A stretch of 18,298 nucleotides of DNA from an uncultured Clostridium sp. (lineage in GTDB: Bacteria > Bacillota > Clostridia > Peptostreptococcales > Peptostreptococcaceae). The stretch covers positions 1 through 18,298 of the forward strand of contig USRS01000053.1 of assembly GCA_900557165.1 (NCBI GenBank), in the 5' to 3' direction. Made by a program: the position numbers and the translations under genes. The stretch's first letter is position 1. The number at the start of each line of letters is the position of its first letter. This document shows positions 1-7,867 of the stretch, piece by piece. The notes under the pieces are model-generated. The model was not told where the DNA came from, searched no databases, and was given only the letters and a program-made list of their open reading frames with translations.

Positions 1-29
1 AAATTATGAATAATTTAATAGCTGGTCTT

Positions 30-926
30 TTAAAAACCTCTATTTTTTTGCATATTTTTATAATTAAAATATGCACCTAGCATTCCTGCATTATTTTTAT
101 GTACAGCAAATTTTAATTTTGTTTTTTCAGCTATAAAAGGTATCAAGTTTTTATCCAAACTATTTCTTATTTTATCATATAAATATTCTTTTTGTGCCAT
201 TATTCCGCCCCCAAGGACTACAACGTCTGGATTTATTAGATAACATATATTAGCTATACCTTCTCCTAAAACTTCTACCATCTCATCTATAGCTTTTATG
301 CAGTCTTCATCTCCCAACTTTGCCTTTTCAAAAATATATTTACCATTAATATCTTTTATATCAATATTTTTCATGGCGGCCACTTTTTTTACTAAAATGC
401 TACTTGCTCCTAAATCTTGAAATGTAGATCCCATCATATTCATATAACCTACCTCTCCAGCGCTACCAAAAGCTCCATGATAAACTTCATCATTAATTAT
501 AATAGCACTGCCTATGCCTGTTCCAATAGTCAAACATAAACTCACCTTACTTCCTTTTGCACCTCCTACAAAATGCTCAGCAAGGGCTGCACAATTTACA
601 TCATTTTCAACTTCGCATGGTATATTAAACTCTTTTTCCAAAGTTTCTTTTATTTTTGTACCTGTATAATTAGGGATTAAAGACGATGAATGAATTATTT
701 CTCCCCTTTGGCAATCTACCATTCCTGCAGTAGATATACATATTCCTTCTAATTTATATTTTTCCTTAAAATTTTTCACTATATTTATAACTTTATTTAA
801 TATATTGGCTCCACCCTTTTTAGCATGTGTATCCATTTCACATCTTTCTTCAAAAGTTAAATCTTCTTTTAAAATTCCATATTTTATTGATGTTCCACCC
901 ACATCTATACATGCATATTTTTTCAT
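30..926 (-). CDS. nanK: ROK-family sugar kinase, probable N-acetylmannosamine kinase
   Basis: Probable cytoplasmic kinase that phosphorylates ManNAc with ATP to ManNAc-6-P, the step between NanA and NanE. The 298-residue length is normal for ROK kinases. The N-terminal phosphate-binding motif DVGGTSIKYG lies at residues 8-17. The catalytic Asp is D109 in ENDVNCAALAE, and a second glycine-rich loop TIGTGIG lies near 133-139. The usual ROK zinc site (EXGH followed by a CXCGXXGC cluster) is not present: the position reads GEVGY (157-161) with no cysteine cluster after it. The ATG at 926 is preceded by GAGAGGAC. It is the last visible gene of the nan operon, 62 nt after nanQ, with a stem-loop in that gap. 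ROK substrates are hard to tell apart by sequence, so the ManNAc assignment rests mainly on the neighbours; a glucokinase-like or GlcNAc kinase activity is the alternative. Confidence 0.85.
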   Translation of the reverse strand: MKKYACIDVGGTSIKYGILKEDLTFEERCEMDTHAKKGGANILNKVINIVKNFKEKYKLEGICISTAGMVDCQRGEIIHSSSLIPNYTGTKIKETLEKEFNIPCEVENDVNCAALAEHFVGGAKGSKVSLCLTIGTGIGSAIIINDEVYHGAFGSAGEVGYMNMMGSTFQDLGASSILVKKVAAMKNIDIKDINGKYIFEKAKLGDEDCIKAIDEMVEVLGEGIANICYLINPDVVVLGGGIMAQKEYLYDKIRNSLDKNLIPFIAEKTKLKFAVHKNNAGMLGAYFNYKNMQKNRGF

Positions 927-953
927 AATTTTGTCCTCTCGTTATACAAACTT

Positions 954-984
954 AGGGAGTATAGAAAATTATCCTACACTCCCT
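954..984 (-). other. Intercistronic stem-loop between nanQ and nanK
   Basis: The arms AGGGAGTATAG (954-964) and CTACACTCCCT (974-984) pair over 11 bp, with one position that is a G-U wobble in the minus-strand RNA, around a 9-nt loop. On the minus strand no U-run follows, so it does not look like an efficient intrinsic terminator. It sits just before the nanK ribosome binding site. It may protect or process the upstream nanEATQ message or lower nanK expression. The structure is visible in the sequence; the role is inferred. Confidence 0.5.
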
Positions 985-988
985 CCTT

Positions 989-1444
989 TTATTTTGAAAT
1001 AATTATTTTGAATATTGCTTTTTTTATTTTAGAAGATTTATCAACCTTTATAGCTGTTTTATGTCCATCATGAGGATAACATATTAAAAAATCTCCATTA
1101 TTTAATATGACATGACTATTTTCATCACCTTCTAGTGGTAAAAAATCATCTTTTTCAACAAATTCTTTTTGACTCATATTTTCTATAAAATTAAGATCTA
1201 TTTGCTCACATCCATCTAACATTAAATGTAAATCTAAGTAGTTTCTATGAGCTTCCCAAAATCTATCTTCTTTTTCAGTTGTTTCATATTCCACTATATT
1301 TACAAAAAGATTATCTCCATCTATCTTATGACATCCCTTATCATAAGATAATAAGTCATTATTTTTTGCATATTCAAAACATTTTTTTATATTTTCATCT
1401 AAATAAGTATATTCATTTAAGTTTTCTATATTTCCAAATATCAT
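989..1444 (-). CDS. nanQ: YhcH/NanQ family sialic-acid anomerase
   Basis: A 151-residue protein of the YhcH/EbgC/YjgK family (DUF386), the usual length for the family. E. coli NanQ (YhcH) speeds interconversion of N-acetylneuraminate anomers, supplying the form needed by the lyase. The conserved metal-binding cupin motifs are visible: EAHRNYLDLHLMLDG (residues 64-78, H66 and H73) and CYPHDGHK (122-129, H125 and H128). There is no signal peptide or membrane segment, so it is cytoplasmic. The ATG at 1444 has GGGAGG 5 nt upstream. It lies 12 nt downstream of nanT, so the two are almost certainly co-transcribed. The older symbol for the family is yhcH. The family call is firm; the anomerase role rests on family knowledge and operon context. 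Confidence 0.88.
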   Translation of the reverse strand: MIFGNIENLNEYTYLDENIKKCFEYAKNNDLLSYDKGCHKIDGDNLFVNIVEYETTEKEDRFWEAHRNYLDLHLMLDGCEQIDLNFIENMSQKEFVEKDDFLPLEGDENSHVILNNGDFLICYPHDGHKTAIKVDKSSKIKKAIFKIIISK

Positions 1445-1456
1445 AATGTCCTCCCA

Positions 1457-2950
1457 CTATTCATAAATAACTGTATCTCTTTGTGGTACACTTGTATCAT
1501 TAGTTAATTTTCTAGATATGTAACTAACTGGAACACCAACTACTACTGATAATCCAATTGATATTATTGAGTAAGACCATATTGATACATCTGGCATGTT
1601 GTATTTTATAAATATCATTACTATTGCTGAAACTGCAAATGCTACATAAGCGCCTGTTGCATTTGCAACTTTAGTAAATACTCCAAGTACAAATGTACCA
1701 GCAAGTACACCAAGAACTAGTCCCATAAATCCATTAAACCATTCATAAGCTGATTTTATTTCTCCATTCGCTAAAATCATAGAAACCGCTATAGCAACTA
1801 TACCAACACCTAAAGAAATATATTGAGCTATTTTTGTTTGTTGTTCGAAACTCATTTCTTTTTTACTTAAACGTGCTTGTATATCTAAAGTCCAACTTGT
1901 TGCTACTGAATTTAGACCAGTAGATAAAGTAGATTGAGATGCTGCATATATTGCTGCAAGTAATATACCTGTAACACCAACTGGTAATTGATATGCTATG
2001 TAAGATGCAAATATTTGATCTTGTTGAGCAGTTTGAGCAAGTAATGGATTTTGTCCATAGAATACATATAAACCAGTTCCTATTAAGTAAAATACTGTTG
2101 CTATAAATATTGATAAGGCGCCATTAGTTAGCATCATTTTATTTAACTGCTTTGTATCTGTAGTTGTTGTAAAACGTTGAACTATATCTTGGCTTGATAT
2201 ATATGATGAACAAGTATTAAATCCAGCTCCTACTATCATTAAAAATACACTTGTTTTTAATATATTAGGATCGAATATAACTTCATCCGCACCTAAGAAT
2301 TTACCATTTTTTAAAGTTTCAAATACTGCTCCAGCTCCACCATCTATACTATTTAATAGGTATATTAAGGCAAAAGTAACTCCTACTAAAAGTACACTTC
2401 CTTGTATGAAATCTGTCCATAAAACAGATTTTAATCCACCTGTATATGAATAAATAATTGCTATAACACCCATTACTATTATTAGTATATTTACATTTAT
2501 ACCTGTTAAACTAGCAAGAACCATTGATGGTAAATACATTATTATTGACATTCTACCTATTTGATAAACTATAAACATTAATGCCCCAAGAACTCTAAGA
2601 CCTTTACTATCAAATCTTAATTCTAAGTAATGATAAGCTGTATCTATATTTAATTTACTATAGATTGGTAAGAAAAATTTAATTGTCAAAGGTATTGCTA
2701 TTAACATTCCAAGTTGTGCAAACCACATTATCCAAGTTCCACCATAAGAGTTTCCAGCTAGTGATAAAAATGATATTGGGCTTAATAGCGTTGCAAATAT
2801 TGATACACTTGTTACCCACCAAGGAATTGTTCCATCACCTTTGAAGAATTCTTTTCCTTGCATATCTTTTTTAGAAAAATGTAAACCTGCAAATAATACT
2901 GCTGCTAAATATGCTACTAATATAATAAAATCAATTGTAGTGAACCCCAT
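1457..2950 (-). CDS. nanT: Sodium:solute symporter (SSS family), sialic-acid importer
   Basis: A 497-residue polytopic membrane protein of the sodium:solute symporter family, with about 13 hydrophobic segments. It carries the SSS signature region YSYTGGLKSVLWTDFIQ (residues 167-183) in the membrane core and an N-terminal SPISFLSLAG segment typical of the sodium/substrate-binding helix. Inside a nanE-nanA-nanQ-nanK operon it almost certainly brings in N-acetylneuraminate with Na+. SSS sialate carriers (SiaT type) use a conserved arginine for the substrate carboxylate, and R133 is a plausible counterpart, though I could not align it properly. The start is set at the ATG at 2950, preceded by GGGGGAGG 8 nt upstream. 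A TTG further upstream would add six residues, but it lies within that ribosome binding site. It is unrelated to the E. coli MFS protein also called NanT. Confidence 0.88.
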   Translation of the reverse strand: MGFTTIDFIILVAYLAAVLFAGLHFSKKDMQGKEFFKGDGTIPWWVTSVSIFATLLSPISFLSLAGNSYGGTWIMWFAQLGMLIAIPLTIKFFLPIYSKLNIDTAYHYLELRFDSKGLRVLGALMFIVYQIGRMSIIMYLPSMVLASLTGINVNILIIVMGVIAIIYSYTGGLKSVLWTDFIQGSVLLVGVTFALIYLLNSIDGGAGAVFETLKNGKFLGADEVIFDPNILKTSVFLMIVGAGFNTCSSYISSQDIVQRFTTTTDTKQLNKMMLTNGALSIFIATVFYLIGTGLYVFYGQNPLLAQTAQQDQIFASYIAYQLPVGVTGILLAAIYAASQSTLSTGLNSVATSWTLDIQARLSKKEMSFEQQTKIAQYISLGVGIVAIAVSMILANGEIKSAYEWFNGFMGLVLGVLAGTFVLGVFTKVANATGAYVAFAVSAIVMIFIKYNMPDVSIWSYSIISIGLSVVVGVPVSYISRKLTNDTSVPQRDTVIYE

Positions 2951-2986
2951 ATTTTTTTCCTCCCCCAATTTTTATAATACATATAC

Positions 2987-3015
2987 AGGGAAAAGTACTT
3001 TTTATACCCTTCCCT
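2987..3015 (-). other. Weak stem-loop between nanA and nanT
   Basis: AGGGAA (2987-2992) can pair with TTCCCT (3010-3015), and the loop contains the palindrome AAAAGTACTTTT. The 6-bp stem is short and no U-run follows on the transcribed strand, so this is not a terminator. At most it is a minor message-processing or stability element in the 74-nt gap. No other signal is seen in this gap apart from the nanT ribosome binding site. Confidence 0.25.
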
Positions 3016-3024
3016 TAATTTTAA

Positions 3025-3933
3025 CTAAGCATTTATTAGTACTTTTTCATTTAAATATTTATCAAATATATTTTTAGCTTCTTTTACTTGAGCCTCTGTA
3101 GTTAAAGCCATTGGTTTACGGCAGTATCCTGCATCAACGCCGTTTAGTTTTAATAATTCTTTTAATGTTGCATATAATCCATTTGAAAGAATAGCACTTA
3201 TTAAATCATTAGTTATATGTTGTATTTCTCTAGCTTCTTCAATCTTACCGTCTCTTGCTAAGTCAAATATTTGTCTAGCTCTTATACCATTTACATTAAA
3301 AGTAGATCCTATAGCACCATCAACACCAAGTACAGTTGCTGGTAACATCATTTCATCAAACCCTGCATATATTAAGTGATTTGGATATGCTTTTCTTAAT
3401 CTTTCTAATAAGTAGAAGTCTGCTGCTGTAAATTTAACACCTATAATTTTTTCATTTTCAAATAATTCACCAAATTGTTCCACAGTCATATCTACACCTG
3501 TTAAGAAAGGTATTGAATATATTATTAATCTATTATTTACACTGTTGATTATTGTATTGTAGTAATCTTTTATTTCATTAAACGAGAATTTATAATAAAA
3601 TGGTGTAACTGCTGATATGGCATCATATCCTAAAGCTGTAGCAAATTTAGCTAATTCTACTGATTCATAAACATTTATAGAACCAACTTGAGCTATTAAT
3701 TTTATTTGATCTTTTGCTTCATCTTTTACTATTTTAAATATTCTTTTCTTTTCTTCAGTTGAAATCATGAAGTTTTCCCCTGTACTTCCACCTACATATA
3801 AACCATCAACTTTCATGTTATCTATATTGTGTCTTATTATTTCTCTTAATCCTTTTTCATTTATACTTCCATCTTCATTGTAAGAAACTAAAAGTGCACT
3901 AAATATTCCTCTCATATCTGCATTATTCATCAT
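3025..3933 (-). CDS. nanA: N-acetylneuraminate lyase
   Basis: A 302-residue class I aldolase of the DHDPS/N-acetylneuraminate lyase family. It reversibly cleaves N-acetylneuraminate to ManNAc and pyruvate in the cytoplasm. Family features are all present: the carboxylate-binding GGSTGENFM (48-56), the catalytic Tyr139 in IIYSIP, the Schiff-base Lys167 in IIGVKFTAADF, and the lyase-type GFDEMMLPA (191-199), which favours sialate lyase over dihydrodipicolinate synthase. The ATG at 3933 is preceded by GGGAG about 9 nt upstream; the adjacent in-frame ATG at 3930 would have a spacing of 12. It is second in the nan operon, 45 nt after nanE and 74 nt before nanT. Family and role are secure. Confidence 0.95.
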   Translation of the reverse strand: MMNNADMRGIFSALLVSYNEDGSINEKGLREIIRHNIDNMKVDGLYVGGSTGENFMISTEEKKRIFKIVKDEAKDQIKLIAQVGSINVYESVELAKFATALGYDAISAVTPFYYKFSFNEIKDYYNTIINSVNNRLIIYSIPFLTGVDMTVEQFGELFENEKIIGVKFTAADFYLLERLRKAYPNHLIYAGFDEMMLPATVLGVDGAIGSTFNVNGIRARQIFDLARDGKIEEAREIQHITNDLISAILSNGLYATLKELLKLNGVDAGYCRKPMALTTEAQVKEAKNIFDKYLNEKVLINA

Positions 3934-3978
3934 AATATTATTCTCCCTTTTGTATAATTATTTTAATTTTTTAATTTA

Positions 3979-4674
3979 TTATCTTAAATCATCTAAAGCA
4001 TTTGCAAATTTTTTCGTAATATTTTGTGGTCTCGTTATCATAGAACCTACTACAACACTGTAACTACCTAATTCTAAAACTCTTTTAGCTTTTTGTGGTG
4101 TATCAATATTACCTTCTGCTATTACCTTATTAGATACTTTTGATATAATATCTCTTAAAATTTCAAAATCGTTTTCCTCAATCTTAAAATTTTTACTTTG
4201 TTTTGTATATCCAACTAAAGTTGTCCCTATAAAATCAAATCCTAACTTATCTGCATGTACAGCCTCTTCTACAGTAGAGCAGTCTGCCATAAGTTTTTGA
4301 TTTGGATATTTTTTTCTTATTTCATGGTAAAATTCATCTAATGTTACACCATTTGGTCTTAAAGAACTTGTTGCGTCTATGGCTATTACCTCTGGTTTAA
4401 CTTCCATAAGCTCATCAATTTCTTTCATTGTTGGAGTTATGTACACATCACAATTTTCGTAATCTCTTTTTACTATTCCTATTATAGGAAGATCCACATT
4501 TTTCTGTATTTCTTCAATATCTTCTTTAGTATTGGCACGTATCCCCATAGCTCCACCTTCTTTGGCAGCTTTAGCCATTCGTCCCATGATAAATGAAGAA
4601 TGTAGAGGCTCCTGTGGCAATGCTTGACAAGATACAATTAAATTATTTTTTAATTGTTGTAAGTTTTTATTCAT
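3979..4674 (-). CDS. nanE: N-acetylmannosamine-6-phosphate 2-epimerase
   Basis: A 231-residue TIM-barrel enzyme, normal length for NanE, converting ManNAc-6-P to GlcNAc-6-P so that sialic-acid carbon enters amino-sugar catabolism. Diagnostic stretches are [13 protein letters not shown] near residues 13-25, [26 protein letters not shown], the phosphate-binding [14 protein letters not shown], and [14 protein letters not shown] near the C terminus. The catalytic lysine of the family is the K in the GIVKRDY motif. The ATG at 4674 lies 9 nt after GGGGAGG (4684-4690). It is the first gene of the nan operon, about 30 nt downstream of the predicted transcription start. It needs later steps (nagA, nagB) that are not in this window. 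Confidence 0.95.
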   Translation of the reverse strand: MNKNLQQLKNNLIVSCQALPQEPLHSSFIMGRMAKAAKEGGAMGIRANTKEDIEEIQKNVDLPIIGIVKRDYENCDVYITPTMKEIDELMEVKPEVIAIDATSSLRPNGVTLDEFYHEIRKKYPNQKLMADCSTVEEAVHADKLGFDFIGTTLVGYTKQSKNFKIEENDFEILRDIISKVSNKVIAEGNIDTPQKAKRVLELGSYSVVVGSMITRPQNITKKFANALDDLR

Positions 4675-4709
4675 ACAATTTTTCCTCCCCTATTCCTTCT
4701 TACATTTAC

Positions 4710-4738
4710 AGTATATATTTTAAAAAAATTATTTTCAA
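4710..4738 (-). promoter_or_regulatory. Predicted sigma-A promoter of the nan operon
   Basis: On the minus strand TTGAAA (4733-4738) and TATACT (4710-4715) are separated by exactly 17 bp. Each hexamer differs from the vegetative consensus at one position. Transcription would start near 4703, giving a leader of about 29 nt before nanE that contains only its ribosome binding site. No other promoter is visible within the five-gene operon. Confidence 0.75.
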
Positions 4739-4746
4739 CAAATTAC

Positions 4747-4761
4747 AATTTTTAGAAAATA
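4747..4761. promoter_or_regulatory. CodY-like box upstream of the nan promoter
   Basis: The plus strand reads AATTTTTAGAAAATA, matching 13 of 15 positions of the CodY consensus AATTTTCWGAAAATT. It lies 8 bp upstream of the nan -35 hexamer. CodY is a GTP- and branched-chain-amino-acid-sensing repressor of low-GC Gram-positives. The flanking A+T content makes chance matches likely, so this is a candidate only. The overlapping imperfect palindrome GAAAATACTTTC (4755-4766) could equally be an operator for another regulator. Confidence 0.35.
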
Positions 4762-4806
4762 CTTTCATCGCATATATTTTTTTATATTTATAAATTCTTT
4801 TTTAAA

Positions 4807-4840
4807 ACAAAAATAGCAGAGGAAACTCTGCTATTTTTGT
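4807..4840 (-). terminator. Intrinsic terminator of the fru operon
   Basis: The arms ACAAAAATAGCAGAG (4807-4821) and CTCTGCTATTTTTGT (4826-4840) pair perfectly over 15 bp around a 4-nt loop, starting 1 nt after the fruA stop codon. On the minus strand the hairpin closes with a T-rich arm followed by TTTTAAA. The arms are A/T at the base and G/C at the tip, so it might also work in the opposite direction. It separates the fru operon from the nan promoter. Confidence 0.88.
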
Positions 4841-4841
4841 T

Positions 4842-6806
4842 CTATTTAATTTTATCTAAAGGTTTCTTTAAAACTCCAAGTAATAATGCTCCAACAATGG
4901 AACCTATAAGTAATGATACAAAATACATTATAGGATTAGATATGGTTGGAAGTACAAATATTCCTCCATGAGGTGCTCTAAGTCCACATCCAAAGGCCAT
5001 AGATAGTGCTCCTGCTAAACCTGAACCAACTACACATGCTGGTATAACATGTATTGGATCTGCTGCTGCAAAAGGTATTGCACCTTCTGTTATAAATGAT
5101 AATCCCATTACATAATTAACTATTCCTGATTTTCGCTCACTTTCAGTAAATCTATTTTTAAAGAAAGTAGTTGCAAGTGCTATTGCAAGTGGTGGCACCA
5201 TTCCACCTATCATAACTGCTGCCATAATAGCAAATTGTTCTGGACCTGCATTTACAACTGTAAGTTGAGCTGTACCAAATACATAAGCAGCTTTATTGAA
5301 AGGTCCACCCATATCTACAGCCATCATTGCTCCTAGTATTGTCCCAAGTATTATTTTACTTGTTCCACTCATTGATGCTAAGAAATTATTAAGACCTGTG
5401 TTTATTGCTCCCACAATTGGATTAATAGCTAACATTATTAAGGCTATTAAAAGTATTCCAAATACAGGGTATAATAATACGGGTTTTATACCTTCTAGAG
5501 AATCTGGTAAATATGAAAATAATTTTTTAAGCAGTAATACTACATATCCTCCTACAAATCCCGCAAGCAAAGCTCCTAAAAAACCTGCACTTATTGCTGT
5601 ATCTGAGCTATAATTCATATAATTTGCAAAAGTATATCCTGCACTTGCCAATACTCCCCCAACAAAACCAACTGCAAGACCTGGTCTATCTGCTATACTC
5701 ATGGCAATATAACCTGCAAGAACTGGCAACATAAATCCAAAAGCTTGAGAACCTATAGTTTTAAAAAATGCTGCAACTGGAGTATTCATACCAAAGTTAG
5801 CTGGATTTATTGTATAATCATCAAGTAAAAATGCTAAAGCTATAAGTATTCCGCCACCAACAACAAAAGGTAGCATGTGAGAAACACCATTCATTAGATG
5901 TTTATAAAATTGTCTTCCCAATCCTTCTTTTTCCTCTGAGACTTCATTTGATAAATTACTTTGTGATGAATGATATATAGGTGCATCACCTTTTAACGCT
6001 CTATCTATAAGTTCATCTGCTTTATGTATCCCATCGGCAACTTTCGTTATTATAACTTTTTTACCATTAAATCTGGCCATTTCCACATTTTTATCAGCTG
6101 CAACTATTATACAAGTTGCATGTTCAATTTCTTCTTTTGTTAAAGCATTTTTTATTCCTGCAGAGCCATTAGTTTCAACTTTTATACTTATTCCCTTAGC
6201 ACTTGCTTTTTGATTTAAATTTTCTGCTGCCATAAATGTATGAGCTATTCCTGTTGGACAAGCTGTAACAGCAAGTATAGTTGGTAGAGTGGATTTATTA
6301 TCTTCAACTATTTTGTCTTCAATTTCTTCAGTCTCTTCTTGTGGAAACTTTTCATTTTCCTTTTTATTTATTAAATCTAAAAATTCATCTACTTCAGTAG
6401 ATTTTATTAAATCATTTCTAAAGTCTTCATCCATTAATATAGTAGATAATCTAGATAGTACTTCTAAATGAGTATTATTGGCTCCATCTGGAGCTGCTAT
6501 CATAAAAAACAAATGTGATAAACTATCATCAAAAGCTTCATAATCTATACCTTCTTTTGATATACCTGCTGCTAAACATGCTTTTTTTACTGATTTATTT
6601 TTTGCATGAGGTATGGCAACACCTTCACCAATAGCTGTGGTACTTAACTCTTCACGATCAAGTATGGCATTTTTATATTCATCTTTGTCAGATAAATTTC
6701 CACTTTTATCAACTAAATCTACTAACTCATCTACTACCTTTAATTTTTCATTAGATGTTAAATTAAGTTTTACTGATTTTTTATCAATTAAATCAACTAT
6801 TCTCAT
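4842..6806 (-). CDS. fruA: Fructose-specific PTS permease, fused EIIABC
   Basis: A 654-residue membrane protein that takes up fructose and delivers fructose-1-phosphate. The domain order is EIIA (about 1-150) with phosphorylatable His67 in IGEGVAIPHAKN; an acidic linker (about 150-173); fructose-type EIIB (about 174-275) with Cys183 in TACPTGIAHTFMAA; and EIIC (about 295-650) with several membrane segments and the motif ITEGAIPFAAADP. No HPr-like (FPr) domain is present, so phosphate comes from general HPr. The ATG at 6806 is 2 nt after the fruK stop, and its ribosome binding site (AGGAG, 6813-6817) is next to the end of fruK, so translation is probably coupled. A mannitol- or mannose-type PTS is unlikely given the EIIB motif and the fruK neighbour. 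Confidence 0.93.
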   Translation of the reverse strand: MRIVDLIDKKSVKLNLTSNEKLKVVDELVDLVDKSGNLSDKDEYKNAILDREELSTTAIGEGVAIPHAKNKSVKKACLAAGISKEGIDYEAFDDSLSHLFFMIAAPDGANNTHLEVLSRLSTILMDEDFRNDLIKSTEVDEFLDLINKKENEKFPQEETEEIEDKIVEDNKSTLPTILAVTACPTGIAHTFMAAENLNQKASAKGISIKVETNGSAGIKNALTKEEIEHATCIIVAADKNVEMARFNGKKVIITKVADGIHKADELIDRALKGDAPIYHSSQSNLSNEVSEEKEGLGRQFYKHLMNGVSHMLPFVVGGGILIALAFLLDDYTINPANFGMNTPVAAFFKTIGSQAFGFMLPVLAGYIAMSIADRPGLAVGFVGGVLASAGYTFANYMNYSSDTAISAGFLGALLAGFVGGYVVLLLKKLFSYLPDSLEGIKPVLLYPVFGILLIALIMLAINPIVGAINTGLNNFLASMSGTSKIILGTILGAMMAVDMGGPFNKAAYVFGTAQLTVVNAGPEQFAIMAAVMIGGMVPPLAIALATTFFKNRFTESERKSGIVNYVMGLSFITEGAIPFAAADPIHVIPACVVGSGLAGALSMAFGCGLRAPHGGIFVLPTISNPIMYFVSLLIGSIVGALLLGVLKKPLDKIK

Positions 6807-6808
6807 TT

Positions 6809-7726
6809 TTATCTCCTCTCTATATTAATTTCTTTTATTAATTCATCTATAAAATCTTTACTTGCTAAATCCGATGAAAAAGCTGTTGCACTTCCACTAG
6901 CTGCGCCTAACCTTAAAGCTTCTTCATAAGAAGAGGTCTTTAAATATCCTGAAATAAATCCTGCAACCATTGAGTCCCCTGCACCAACTGAGTTTATTAC
7001 TTCTCCTTTTGCCACATTACTAACATATACTTCCTTATTTTCACTAAGAAGTATGGCTCCATCTTTGCCCATGGAAACTAAAATATTTCTCCCTCCCATT
7101 TCTTGAAGTTTTTTTGCATATGTAATAATATCATTTTGACTTTCTAACTTAACATTAAACATTTCTTCTAGTTCATGATTATTTGGTTTTATTAAAAAAG
7201 GATTGTATTTTAAAACATTTAAAAGTAAACTTTTTGTAGCATCTACCACCACTTTTACCTTATTTTCTCTAACACGACTCATTATTTTTTCATATAAGTC
7301 TTCACTTAAAGTAGAAGGTATACTTCCTGCCAGTATTAAAATATCATCTTCTTTTAACTTACTTAATTTAAAAAATAATTCCTCAAGCTTTTCATCACTT
7401 ATATGAGGTCCCCCACCATTTATTTCTGTTTCTTCATCACTTTTTATTTTTACATTTATTCGTGTAAATCCATTATCTAGCTGAATAAAGTCTGATTTAA
7501 TATTTTGTTCATATAAAGAATTTTTTATAAAATCACCTGTAAAATTACTAACAAATCCTGTAGCCACATTGTCATTGCCTAAAGTTTTTAATATTCTAGA
7601 TACATTTATTCCCTTTCCTCCAGGATATACATTTTCACTATTTACCCTATTAACATGGCCTGTATTTAAATGTTCTAGCTTAATGACGTAATCTATAGAT
7701 GGATTTAAAGTTACAGTATATATCAC
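6809..7726 (-). CDS. fruK: 1-phosphofructokinase
   Basis: A 305-residue PfkB-family kinase that phosphorylates fructose-1-phosphate to fructose-1,6-bisphosphate, linking the FruA product to glycolysis. Visible motifs are the N-terminal TLNPSIDYVI (6-15), PfkB signature 1 around YPGGKGINVSRILKTLG (35-50), KPNNHELEEMF (180-190), and signature 2 VGAGDSMVAGF (247-257) with catalytic base Asp251. The start codon is GTG (7724-7726), supported by AGGAGG 8 nt upstream (7735-7740). It is first in a two-gene operon with fruA. Tagatose-6-phosphate kinase (LacC) is a close relative, but the fused fructose EIIABC next door argues strongly for FruK. Confidence 0.93.
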   Translation of the reverse strand: MIYTVTLNPSIDYVIKLEHLNTGHVNRVNSENVYPGGKGINVSRILKTLGNDNVATGFVSNFTGDFIKNSLYEQNIKSDFIQLDNGFTRINVKIKSDEETEINGGGPHISDEKLEELFFKLSKLKEDDILILAGSIPSTLSEDLYEKIMSRVRENKVKVVVDATKSLLLNVLKYNPFLIKPNNHELEEMFNVKLESQNDIITYAKKLQEMGGRNILVSMGKDGAILLSENKEVYVSNVAKGEVINSVGAGDSMVAGFISGYLKTSSYEEALRLGAASGSATAFSSDLASKDFIDELIKEINIERR

Positions 7727-7791
7727 TTTATTTTCCTCCTTTATTTTGCGTATATATTATATTGCTCATTAATTATCTTTGTTATCCTAAT

Positions 7792-7820
7792 ATAATAGTA
7801 TATAAAAACGATTCTTTCAA
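7792..7820 (-). promoter_or_regulatory. Predicted promoter of the fruK-fruA operon
   Basis: TTGAAA (7815-7820) and TATTAT (7792-7797) on the minus strand have a 17-bp spacer (7798-7814). Transcription would begin near 7785, leaving a leader of roughly 58 nt. The -35 box is only about 10 bp from the terminator stem of the upstream regulator gene, so little free DNA is left for a separate upstream activator site. Confidence 0.65.
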
Positions 7821-7829
7821 AAATACAAA

Positions 7830-7857
7830 AAATTTCTCTTAATTAAAAGAGAAATTT
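7830..7857 (-). terminator. Intrinsic terminator after the PRD regulator gene
   Basis: The 11-bp perfect arms AAATTTCTCTT (7830-7840) and AAGAGAAATTT (7847-7857) enclose a 6-nt loop. On the minus strand the stem is followed by a T-run (TTTTTTGTATTTTTG). It begins about 10 nt after the regulator stop codon. Being a perfect inverted repeat just upstream of the fru -35 box, it might also serve as a protein-binding site, but nothing shows this directly. Confidence 0.82.
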
Positions 7858-7867
7858 ATCTTATTGG

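Noticed and set aside
5296..5613. Open frame of about 105 codons on the plus strand inside fruA
   Set aside because: It is antisense to the conserved EIIC domain, has no ribosome binding site and no recognisable protein features; it is a shadow of fruA. The same holds for the other plus-strand frames in the window.
7735..7776. Short leader peptide (13 codons) starting at an ATG in the fruK leader on the minus strand
   Set aside because: It has no ribosome binding site, its codons run through the fruK Shine-Dalgarno, and no attenuator-like pairing follows it.
7798..7820. Possible catabolite-response (cre) site around AAAAACGATTC near the fru promoter
   Set aside because: Only the central CG and part of one half-site agree with the consensus; the outer TG/CA positions do not fit.
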